This document shows, piece by piece, positions 18,078 through 26,000 of a stretch of DNA of 41,792 nucleotides (position 1 is its first letter; every line of letters begins with the position of its first letter). A program made the translations under genes and the position numbers. The notes under the pieces were generated by a model. It searched no databases, was not told the DNA's origin, and saw nothing but the letters and a program-made list of their open reading frames with translations. The stretch is from Pyxidicoccus fallax (GTDB taxonomy: Bacteria > Myxococcota > Myxococcia > Myxococcales > Myxococcaceae). The stretch spans positions 1-41,792 of the forward strand of contig NZ_JABBJJ010000079.1 in NCBI RefSeq assembly GCF_012933655.1, given 5' to 3'.

Positions 18078-18195
18078 CCTCGCGCTCGCGACGTAGCCCT
18101 CGGAGCGTCAGCCCAACACCTCACCAGGCCTGCCTGTGAGTCGAGAACACAGGATGGGTAGCGGTCACCGCGTGCAAGCGGGCCTACGAGGTCTG
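16860..18195 (+). repeat. Left member of a segmental direct duplication
   Basis: DNA from the middle of the kinase domain, through the stop, to about 118 bp beyond the gene matches 20620-21385 in the same orientation. Shared downstream text includes CAGCCCAACACCTCACCAGG and GAGTCGAGAACACAGGATGG. The right copy has lost two internal blocks. The match ends near 18195 on this side. Confidence 0.85.
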
Positions 18196-18427
18196 TGCTC
18201 CAGCCCGGCGCACTGCACGCACGTCATCCTCCAGCGGCCCTTCTCAACCCCTTTGCACCAGCCCACGCCCTCAAACAGGGCCCCCATTCCGCCTATACTC
18301 CACCAGTGGCAGCGCTAGCGGGAGCAGTCCGACGAACTGTGAGTGCGGGCGGGGCTACAGCCGCCCAGGGCCGTCACGCTCGCGGGTATAGACTGAGGCT
18401 TGCTGTTCCAAGCCCGGAGCCCATCAC
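18078..18427. other. Intergenic stretch downstream of the kinase gene
   Basis: The first about 118 bp belong to the duplicated segment that recurs at 21269-21385. The remainder, about 18196-18427, shows no gene that I recognise. It presumably holds the promoter for the lipoprotein gene at 18428, but no promoter elements can be named with confidence. Confidence 0.5.
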
Positions 18428-19378
18428 ATGACTCGCCCCTGCCGTGTCCTTTTGAGTTCCCTTCTTACGGTCTGCTTCCTTACTGCCACGAGCTGCGGAC
18501 CGACCTCGGATGGCACCGCTGGCATCGACTCCCAGGCTCCTGGAAGCATCGAGGAAGGTGCGAATACCGTGCGGGCCTTTGACACCATTCCCATCACCGT
18601 CATGGAGAGCGGCTCATGGCCCAAGGTGGTGACGTGGTGCGGCGGCGGCGGCCATGAGTCGCACGGGAGCTACCAGTGGAGCGTGTCCTGGGGAGCGAAC
18701 CAGACCACCTCCAGCAATTGCATCAACTACACGGCGAACACCGAGACCTGTGGTCTGCGCACCCGGGTGCTGACGGACAACGGGGGCCATACCTCGGTTG
18801 ACACCTTCAGCAACGTGTTCGACTACCGGGCCTTTTCCCTTTCGCCCTCCAGCCACTCGGTGGCGGTCAACCAGACGGTCTCCCTTGTGGCGCCTGCTCC
18901 ACATGGCACGCGTCACTGTGACGGGACGGGGCAGTTCGTCTGGCAGGTCCTGAGCGGTGGCGTCTGGACGGACGTCCCGGCCAGTCTCAATATCTCTCCG
19001 TGGAACGTTTCCTCGCCCACGGCGGGGACCGAAACCTATCGGCTGAAGTCGACGCACCAGGGCCTCACGATGTACAGCAGCAACACCGTGGCGGTGACCT
19101 GGGGTGGCGTCTCGCCGCTCTACTCCTGGCACAACTGCACGCGCATCAACTCGACGACGGTCAGCTGCACCGGTGCCGCCCAAGGCGGTGTGGCGCCGTA
19201 CACGGCCTACTGGAAGCGGGGGAACACCGGTTCCTGGTTCGTGGGCTCCATGACCCAGACCTTCCCGTACGCCGTCAACACACCCTATTACTTCCGCGTG
19301 CAGGACTCCGCGAGCAACTGGTCGTTCGATGGGTACTTCTGCATGTGTGACGGTACTTCCTGCAATATCTGCAACTAG
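18428..19378 (+). CDS. Secreted lipoprotein of unknown function
   Basis: A 316-residue protein with ATG 18428 preceded by GGAG at 8 nt. A lipoprotein signal ends in LTATSC (Cys23). The mature part is rich in Ser, Thr, Trp, Tyr and Cys and predicted to be beta-structured. Two or three Ig-like units are suggested by repeated patterns: SYQWSVSWGANQTTSSNCIN, later QFVWQVLSGGVWTDVPASL, and a final unit ending in YYFRVQDSASNWSFDGYFCM. The C-terminus is Cys-rich (CMCDGTSCNICN). I do not recognise a named family. It stands alone between the kinase and a terminator, so neighbours give no clue beyond lying inside a rearranged region. Confidence 0.75.
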   Translation: MTRPCRVLLSSLLTVCFLTATSCGPTSDGTAGIDSQAPGSIEEGANTVRAFDTIPITVMESGSWPKVVTWCGGGGHESHGSYQWSVSWGANQTTSSNCINYTANTETCGLRTRVLTDNGGHTSVDTFSNVFDYRAFSLSPSSHSVAVNQTVSLVAPAPHGTRHCDGTGQFVWQVLSGGVWTDVPASLNISPWNVSSPTAGTETYRLKSTHQGLTMYSSNTVAVTWGGVSPLYSWHNCTRINSTTVSCTGAAQGGVAPYTAYWKRGNTGSWFVGSMTQTFPYAVNTPYYFRVQDSASNWSFDGYFCMCDGTSCNICN

Positions 19379-19394
19379 GGGTGGCTGAGTTGCT

Positions 19395-19420
19395 CCCCCG
19401 CGCCTTGCGTGGCGCGGGGG
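19395..19420 (+). terminator. Strong hairpin terminator after the lipoprotein gene
   Basis: A perfect 10-bp GC stem, CCCCCGCGCC and GGCGCGGGGG, encloses the loop TTGCGT, starting 17 bp after the stop codon at 19378. A short TTT follows at 19426-19428. This is a convincing intrinsic-type terminator for a high-GC genome. Confidence 0.8.
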
Positions 19421-19445
19421 CTCGGTTTGACGGGTTCCTGGACGG

Positions 19446-19574
19446 CTACAGGCGCAGCCCCATCGTCGTGCGCAGTTGCATGTCCAGCGGGGGGACGGGC
19501 GCCGGGGGTGCGCTATCGTAGATGAGCGTCACCCGCGGACCCGCGCCCACGAGTCCGGGCTCCCTACTCTTCCC
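19446..19574 (-). pseudogene. C-terminal remnant of an unidentified gene
   Basis: A short minus-strand frame reads ...VTLIYDSAPPAPVPPLDMQL and ends ...TTMGLRL before TAG at 19446-19448. It is closed upstream by a TGA at 19575-19577, so only about 42 codons remain. The composition looks like a genuine protein end rather than a shadow. The stop of the low-GC gene lies only about 20 bp upstream (19597), suggesting that insertion of that gene truncated an older one. The original family cannot be named. Confidence 0.4.
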
Positions 19575-19596
19575 TCAGAGCACTGACGCAGTAGTG

Positions 19597-20208
19597 TTAG
19601 CCGGGGCCGACTCGCCAGCCTTCAACGTAAGTAGGCGCGTTGATTGTCTGTCGCTGAATGCCAGCATCAGAACAGAAGGTCGACGAACCAAAATCCTGCC
19701 GAAGTCTTGTTTTCTTGAGCGTTCTCACATCATAAGTGACATCGAACGCCGTGACGCCATAGTCTCCCCTTACCCTTGAATAAGGCGGGACTGTCGCAGT
19801 CGTGGAGACGCCAACCTGAGTTGTTTGCGACATCACGATTGTACTGCTCACATTGGCAGTCAGAAACTCCCCAAGCTTCGCAGACATACCTGCAGTCACC
19901 GAGACGCTAAATGTCTCCGAACGCTGAGCGGTGAATGTCACACTTATCGGGGTGCCGAGGTCATTGACAGCTATGCGGGAGTCGCTGACGTTGAACGTTG
20001 GCGTGGAGGAAACAAGAAAAAATTCGTAACGCTCGTAAAAGGTCCAATCGCCTGACCATCTAACAAGAACCCAGTTATCCAAGGGGTAGTTCCAACAGTT
20101 CGCTGCTGCCTCGGTCGCTACGAGGAGAAGACCTGCTACGAAGGCCTTGGTGACCTTCCGGAGAATTCTCGCTGAAAAGTGAACGATGCTGCTGGTTTTT
20201 AACTCCAT
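19597..20208 (-). CDS. Low-GC secreted protein, possible beta-pore-forming-type fold
   Basis: A 203-residue protein with ATG 20208 and AGGAG at good spacing. Residues about 20-36 form a Sec signal (VAGLLLVATEAAA). The mature protein is dominated by Ser/Thr-rich alternating strands, residues about 75-145 (for example SVTFTAQRSETFSVSVTAGM and STTATVPPYSRVRGDYGV), a pattern seen in secreted actinobacterial proteins and in aerolysin/ETX-MTX2-like pore formers. Only two Cys are left after export. Base composition by eye is near 50% GC with AT-ending codons, far below neighbouring genes, a clear sign of transfer. Membrane-pore activity is only a hypothesis from the strand pattern. Confidence 0.7.
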   Translation of the reverse strand: MELKTSSIVHFSARILRKVTKAFVAGLLLVATEAAANCWNYPLDNWVLVRWSGDWTFYERYEFFLVSSTPTFNVSDSRIAVNDLGTPISVTFTAQRSETFSVSVTAGMSAKLGEFLTANVSSTIVMSQTTQVGVSTTATVPPYSRVRGDYGVTAFDVTYDVRTLKKTRLRQDFGSSTFCSDAGIQRQTINAPTYVEGWRVGPG

Positions 20209-20619
20209 GTCAGGCTCCTGAAGGTTGGGGCGCCGAGCGAGGTGGGAAGCTGCAACGAACGCAACTGCAGAGCGTCTGGGAAAAGCTCCTTAGGTTACGG
20301 CCAGCCACCTGTAAAGCTCGGAAAAGCCAGCAATGCAGGATGCCCTCATCCACCATGGTGGCGCAGCGGGCCATGGAGACGATTCCGCAGTCGTGCGTGC
20401 CACATGAGAGCGGTTTCAGGCAGGGAGGAGGACCGCCTCAGCGACATCGAAGTAGCGAGCGCCCCCTTGGTGGAGGCAGAGCCGAAAGAACAAGAAGCGA
20501 GCGCACCACCCGAGACAGCTGCGAAGGAGGAAGCGAAGAAGGAGCGCACGCCGCGATTGAATGGGGCCAGGTTGCTCAAGCAGGACGGAAAGCGCTGGAC
20601 GTCTTCGCCTGCTTCCGGT
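20209..20619. other. Degenerate stretch before the kinase remnant
   Basis: No intact gene. A plus-strand frame from about 20407 reads MRAVSGREEDRLSDIEVASA, followed by a Glu/Ala/Lys-rich part, then runs into the broken kinase copy. It could be the start of a lost gene fused to the kinase remnant, but I recognise no family. The right part of the stretch joins the duplicated segment near 20620. Confidence 0.4.
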
Positions 20620-21268
20620 GTGGCGGCCTCCTGCTGGGCCATGGCCATTGGCAACCCCGAGAAGGCGTGACCTACGCTTGGCTCGTCATGGAGTGGGTGG
20701 AGGGCCTGCCGCTCTATGCCTGGGCCCAGGCACACCGCCCGTCCTCACGGCAGGTGCTCCACCCGGCTGGCCCGAGCCCTGGAAGCCACCCATGCTGCCG
20801 GAGGTCTCCACCGAGATGTGAAGGGTGACAACGTCCGCGTCCGGCGGACAGACGCTCAGCCCTTCCTCATGGACTTCGGCTCCGGACACCACCTGGGAGC
20901 CGCCACGCTGACCTCGGGAGCGCGCGGGAGATGGCGGAAGCGCTGGAGCAGGCTGCGCTCAGCGCGGGACGTGAGGCGGATGTGCCTCTCTTCACGGGAC
21001 AAGAGCCGCGTGGAGTGATGCTGAGATCGCAGTAGACCTGCCGCCACCGGGCCCCTTCCCAGGGCAGCGGCGCCCGGACGCCAACGGCCGCTGTCCCGGC
21101 AAGGTGCAGGTCGCCATCAACGGCGGTTGCTGGACGAAGCTGCCCGTGGACCTGAAGGACTGTGATGATTGGGGCGGTGTTGAATACAGGGGCGCGTGCT
21201 ACCAACCCGCCATGACTCGGCAACGCCCCGCCACCTCGGGTCCCGCGGCTCGAGATACAGGTCCATGA
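20620..21268 (+). pseudogene. Broken duplicate of the Ser/Thr kinase
   Basis: Three kinase pieces lie in three different forward frames. Piece 1 (about 20640-20760) reads WLVMEWVEGLPLYAWAQAHR. Piece 2 (about 20765-20915) reads HRDVKGDNV and MDFGSGHHLGAATLT. Piece 3 (about 21030-21268) reads NGRCPGKVQVAINGGCW up to the TGA at 21266. Compared with the intact gene at 16638, an 8-bp deletion lies between pieces 1 and 2, about 310 bp are missing after LGAATLT (activation segment and C-lobe), and about 270 bp are missing around the membrane helix. The N-lobe with the G-loop and Lys51 is absent. No functional product is expected. Confidence 0.88.
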
Positions 21269-21385
21269 CGTCGCGCTCGCGACGTAGCCCTGGGAGCGTC
21301 AGCCCAACACCTCACCAGGTTGCCTGGGAGTCGAGAACACAGGATGGGTAACCGCGTGCAGGCGGGCCCACGAGGTCGGGACTCG
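20620..21385 (+). repeat. Right member of the segmental direct duplication
   Basis: Matches 16860-18195 in direct orientation with internal deletions, including about 115 bp beyond the kinase stop codon. Similarity ends near 21385, about 20 bp before an IS91-family transposase fragment. Confidence 0.85.
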
Positions 21386-21404
21386 CAGCAGCTTGAGTTC
21401 GTGT

Positions 21405-21518
21405 GCCCCGCGCGAAGCCGTGCGCCAGCACGCCGCACTCCAGGTACCGGGCGAAGTCCCGCTCCACAGCCCGGAACAGGCCTCTCCCCACCGCGTTGAG
21501 GTGTGGAGGCAGGCTCAA
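21405..21518 (-). mobile_element. IS91-family transposase fragment (zinc-binding N-terminal part)
   Basis: The minus strand encodes SLPPHLNAVGRGLF, then ERDFARYLECGVLAHGFARG, which is the start of the zinc-binding domain of IS91-type (Y2) transposases. In intact proteins this is followed by CxxC pairs. The match breaks right after GFARG, so the zinc ligands and the catalytic part are lost. The fragment begins at the stop codon of the Imm11 gene (21515) and ends next to the end of the duplicated kinase segment. It is a scar of a rolling-circle element, not an active copy. Confidence 0.75.
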
Positions 21519-22111
21519 GGGTCTTGGCGTCCGTGAAGGAAGCCGGCCGAGTCGTTCCAGTCCGACACGGGAATGAAGCGGAGCCCCTCCGGCGGCGGCG
21601 TGAGGCTCATCACCCGGTCCACCACGGACGCGTGGAGGAGGTGGACCACCGACTCCTCCAGCCTGAATGCGAGCCGCTCCTCCAGGGGAAGCTCACGCAG
21701 CACGGACTCGTCCAGCACGAGCCTCTCAATCTCCAGGATGTCGCCATCGCTCGAATCGAGGGTGAGGACAGAGCGCTCGCGGTCGACACATCGGAAGCGA
21801 CGCCACATGTGGACGAGCCAGTATCGCAGCACCTGGTCGCCCACCCGGACATCCGCGGGGACGAACTGGACACCCTGGAGCGGCATCGCTTCAAGCGCCT
21901 CCTTCACCCGTGAGGAGACCACGGGCGCCGGAAGGCTGTGGTGGTCCACCATGACGGGCTTGGGCGGGACCGGCTCACCCAGCTTCAGCTTCACCGGCTC
22001 CGGCACCTCGACGGGCCTTGGCTTCAGGAAGGCGCGGTAACCCTGGTCCCACGCGAGCAGCGGGTGCTGCTGGGAACGCGCACGGAGCAGAACGAAGTAA
22101 TCGCGCTGCAC
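21515..22111 (-). CDS. Imm11 family immunity protein (MXAN_0049-like)
   Basis: A 198-residue protein with GTG start at 22111, only 3 nt after the AHH nuclease stop, so the two are translated from one message. The protein resembles the Imm11/DUF1629 group, named for M. xanthus MXAN_0049: an N-terminal RDYFVLLRARSQQHPLLAWD, then PAPVVSSRVKEALEAMPLQG, then GVQFVPADV and a CVDRERS segment. It has no signal peptide, so it acts in the cytosol, presumably binding and blocking the adjacent AHH nuclease. In M. xanthus the homologous pair was reported to act in kin discrimination. The stop codon directly abuts an IS91 scar, so the last residues could be altered. Confidence 0.82.
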   Translation of the reverse strand: MQRDYFVLLRARSQQHPLLAWDQGYRAFLKPRPVEVPEPVKLKLGEPVPPKPVMVDHHSLPAPVVSSRVKEALEAMPLQGVQFVPADVRVGDQVLRYWLVHMWRRFRCVDRERSVLTLDSSDGDILEIERLVLDESVLRELPLEERLAFRLEESVVHLLHASVVDRVMSLTPPPEGLRFIPVSDWNDSAGFLHGRQDP

Positions 22112-22114
22112 GGC

Positions 22115-22855
22115 CTACGCCCCTACCTGCAGCGTCCGGCGAGGGAGCGGCGCTCCTGTGCGGCCGTGCCGAATGCCGTGCCGACGGCCACGAGGGCACG
22201 GGCGCCGCGGCTTGTCCTGGAGGCTGCTTGCGCCGGCACACCCCTGTCCTCCTGGCAGGTAGTCCAGCCCGTCGGTGGTGAGCGTCCACCGTCCGCTGGA
22301 GACCTTCGCGAGAATGTCCTGACTCAGGGAGTCGAGCTTCTCGGTGAGCGACTCCGGCCGAGCGCAGAAGCGGCCCGCTTCCACGGACTCCGCCACGCGC
22401 TGCAGCTTGCGCTTCACCGCATCCGGATAGGCCAGGTCCATGTCGAAGGCCCAGCCTCCGGCATGAGGCCCGACGTGGACGGGCACGTGCAGCTCGCACG
22501 CGACGGCCAACACCATGGGGAGGATGACACCGTTTTGCGCCCGGTTGATGTCGTAGCCGAATTCCCGGCAGTAGCCGTCCCAGACCTCGTCGTCCGCCAT
22601 GGCCTCGGAGCAGATGAGGTGATGCGCGGCGATGGACCAGCGCCCGGTGTACCAAGGGTGGGCGTCCGCCTCTGCTCCACCGAGGATGTTGTCCCGCAGG
22701 ATGCCGGAGCTCCCGATGGAGCTGCCCCACGAAGGGGCGAACGGATGCCCCGGCTTCCCGCAGTACTCGCACGGAGGCTTCTTCACGGGCTGAGGCGCGT
22801 CGCCGGGCTTGGACTGGAGAAACATGACTCGGCGACCGCGAATGATGACGGGCAT
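22115..22855 (-). CDS. AHH-motif HNH/Endo VII-fold nuclease toxin (MXAN_0050-like)
   Basis: A 246-residue protein starting at ATG 22855. The signature AAHH at residues 76-79 (WSIAAHHLICSEAM), followed by GYDINRAQNGVILP, defines the AHH family of HNH/Endo VII nucleases used as toxins. The N-terminus holds PPCEYCGKPGH, with Cys29/Cys32 as possible zinc ligands. There is no signal peptide, RHS core, PAAR or other trafficking domain, so delivery must use another route or the protein is a stand-alone toxin. The last about 35 residues are Arg/Pro-rich. It is followed after 3 nt by Imm11. It lies 238 bp downstream of the RHS toxin on the same strand. Confidence 0.85.
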   Translation of the reverse strand: MPVIIRGRRVMFLQSKPGDAPQPVKKPPCEYCGKPGHPFAPSWGSSIGSSGILRDNILGGAEADAHPWYTGRWSIAAHHLICSEAMADDEVWDGYCREFGYDINRAQNGVILPMVLAVACELHVPVHVGPHAGGWAFDMDLAYPDAVKRKLQRVAESVEAGRFCARPESLTEKLDSLSQDILAKVSSGRWTLTTDGLDYLPGGQGCAGASSLQDKPRRPCPRGRRHGIRHGRTGAPLPRRTLQVGA

Positions 22856-23093
22856 GGAGTCAGGAGACCTCCATGCCCAATCACCTCAGAAGTGTCCGCT
22901 AGGGCCGCAACCCATGCAATAGCCAACACCTTGGCGGATTCGAGTACTCACGCAGCGCGGCCCGGGCCCTCACGACAAGCCTGCTCCAGCCGGCGGGCCG
23001 CCTCGCGCCATGCTCCACGTCAGTCGCACGTTCTTCGTGCTCAGTCTTGTTTTCTTCGGTGCGGGGCTTGCCTTCTACGTTCAAGGGCGGCAG

Positions 23094-26000
23094 TCAGGGA
23101 ACAACGCGGAACCACACCCGGGTGCCGTTCGGGTAGGACCGCAGCTGTCCGCCGAAGGAGCTGCCCGAGCCCCGGTTGTCCGTCGGGTCGATGTACTCGA
23201 TGTCCGCTCCGGTGCCGCCCTCCTGGAACATGGCGGGTGGGTACTCGTCGCGGTCATAGCCCCGCTGCGTGGGGATGCCCCGGAGCGAGTCGCGGCGATT
23301 CTGCGCCGCCCCCCCGCGGTTGATGGTCATCACGTCCGGATGGCCCGCTTGCTGGGCATCCTCGATGTGTGCGGCCGACTCGGGGTACTCACTCTCGGGC
23401 ACCCGCAGCTCCACGTCGTAGGGGTTGCCCTGGGGGCTCGTGCGGCCCTGGCCGGTCCTGTCGATGGCCTCACAGGGGTTGTGGGCCCAGACGCCGAGCG
23501 CGCCGACGAAGTACGAGCGGAAGCCCTCGACCTCGAAGTTGTAGACGTCGACGCCCGCGGGCCTGGCGAGCGTGGCGGCCTCCATGACGTGGGCCCAGCC
23601 CCGGTGGGCCGTGGCCACCGCGTCGCCCGGCCGCAGCTCGCCCGCGGCAGCCCAGCCCCGGCCGCGCACCCACAGCGGGTGGTTGTGGGTGGTGAGCAGC
23701 ACCTCGCGCCCGCCGTCGTCCACCTCCAGGTCCAGGCTCAAGAGCGCGGTGACGGCGTGCCGCATGGGCGCGAGGGCCCGCCGCCAGGCGTCCGCCCGGT
23801 CGATGCTGTTGCGGGACAGCAGCGACTCTCCGCCCGACAGCGACTCGATGGGCGCGGTGCCGGCACGCAGCCACACGGGCGTGCCCGCGGGGAAGCTGGC
23901 CGCGCACGACGACACGCCATCCTCGATGAGGTCCTGTCCGGAGGTCCTCGGGGGCGCCTCCTCGGCGACCTCCCGGCCCACGGCGCTGCCCATCACCTCG
24001 CCCTCGGACTCCGCGGACAACGTGGTGGCCTCGCGCGTGGCCACCGAGGCCGCGGCCTCCTCCGTCATCTCGCTGGCCGCGGTGGAGACTCCCGCCTCCG
24101 CCTCGCCACCGAAGCCACCCGTCAGCAGGCCGAACAGCGCGCCTTCGCCCTGCTGGATGCCGTACTGCTTCCAGCTGAAGCCGCTCGTGTGCGTGGCGCT
24201 GTACTGCACGCCGTTGAGGCCAGCGCCGATGAGCGCGCCGCCGATGGGCTCCAGCGCGCCGTCGCTCAGCACGTCCACCGCCACGCCCAGGGCCACCTCC
24301 GCCACGCCCACGACGATGCCGACGATGGACTCCCAGACGTTGTGGCCCGTCGGGTCGATATGGGAGACGGGGTCGTTGAGCGCGAAGGCGAACCGGTTGA
24401 ACGAGTCGATGCGGGTGAGCTGACTGGCCAGCTCCGTGTCCGGCGTGAGGAAGCGGCCGAGCGACGGGTCGTAGTAGCGCGCGCCGAAGTAGTAGAAGCC
24501 GCTGCCGTCATCCAGCTCACGGCCCTGGTACTTCGGACGGAAGTCGTCCGGTCCGCGCGAGCCCGGCTTCCACACGCCGCCGAAGGGCTGGTAGTAAAGC
24601 CGGGTGCTCAGCGCGCCGTCCTTCGTGGTGGTGAGCGCCGTGCTGCCCAGCAGGTCCTGGTGGAAGTAGAGCGTGCCCGGCACGGGGACGCCGGCGGGCA
24701 TGGCGTCGCCGGGGACGGTGCCCTCGCTCGCGGTGGCCACCGCCGCCCCGGTGGTGCGGGTGGTGACGGCCGCCACCGCCGCCCCGGTGGGCGTGGTGAT
24801 GTACCGGGTGAGCTCGCGCGTGCCGTCCGGCAGTCGGGTGACCTGGAACTGCGCCGTCACGTAGAGCGTCTCCACGCCGCTCGGTTCCACCTTGCGCAGC
24901 CGGCTGCCCGCGTCGTTGTAGAGGGGCACGGACAGCACGCTGGTGCCGTTCCTCGCCACCCGCACCAGCCGGTTGCTCGTGTCGTAGGTGTAGTCCCACG
25001 CGTCGCTGCCCACGACCTTGGACTTCATGTTGCCGCCGCAGTCGTACGTGGCGCGCAGCGCGGGAAGCTCCGCGCCAGCGCCGGACATCAGCCGGTGGGC
25101 CTGGTACTTGAAGGTGTACCCGTCCTTGCGCGTGAGGTTGCCCTCGGCGTCGAAGCCCAGGGTGCGCACCCCGTACAGGCCCGGCGCCTGCGCCTCGGTG
25201 AGGCGCGTGCCGGTGTACGTGAAGCGCTGGGTGCCATCCACGCCGTCCGGCTTCAGCGTGTCCTGGAGCAGCGTGAGCTGCTGGAGGTGGTTCCACTCCG
25301 CCGTGCGGCGCAGCAGCGGCTGGCCGCCGCCGTCCAGCACCTCCTGGGAGATGAGCTCACCGGTGGGCGCGTAGCCATAGCTGCCCCGCGCGCCGTTGCC
25401 GTAGTCCACCCGGCCGGGAGAGCCCAGGGGCGTGTAGTCGGAGAAGCGGGCGTACGAGGTGTCCGACGAGGCGAGGCGGTCCAGGTTGCCGAAGCGGAAG
25501 GTGCGCTCCACCGTGGCGCCGTCCGGGAACGTCTGGCGGAAGACGCGCTCCAGCGGGTCATACAGCTCGGTCTGGAGGTACGGCGACGCGTCGCCCGCGA
25601 GCAGCAGCGCCGTGCGGGCGGCATGGCCAAAGCGGTCATAGCCGTAGGAGTACGCGTAGAGCTCGGTGCCGTCCGCGGCCTGCGCCGCCATGCGCGTGCG
25701 CTCTCCCAGGCCATTGGCCGCGGCCGGGTCGTCGTAGCCGTAGGTGACGGAGCGCGCGGCGGTGTCGCCGGAGTCGGCGGGCAGCTCCTTGCGGGTGACA
25801 CGGCCGAGGGGGTCGTACTGGTACCGGGTGACGCGCGCGCAGGCGTCCGTGGTGCGGGCCAGCAGGCCGGTGGTGGCGTCATAGGCCAGCGCGAGCGCCT
25901 TGCGGTCCGACAGGCCCGTGGTGTTCTGGTCCGGGTTGTCCAGGCTGGTGCGCCGGTCCAGCGAGTCGTACGTGAGGGCGTTCGTCACGCCGCTCGGGTT

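Noticed and set aside
22899..23084. A 61-codon minus frame between the RHS and AHH genes, considered as the missing immunity gene
   Set aside because: It starts with TTG, lacks a ribosome binding site, is very charged and matches no immunity family. I could not support it, although the position is right.
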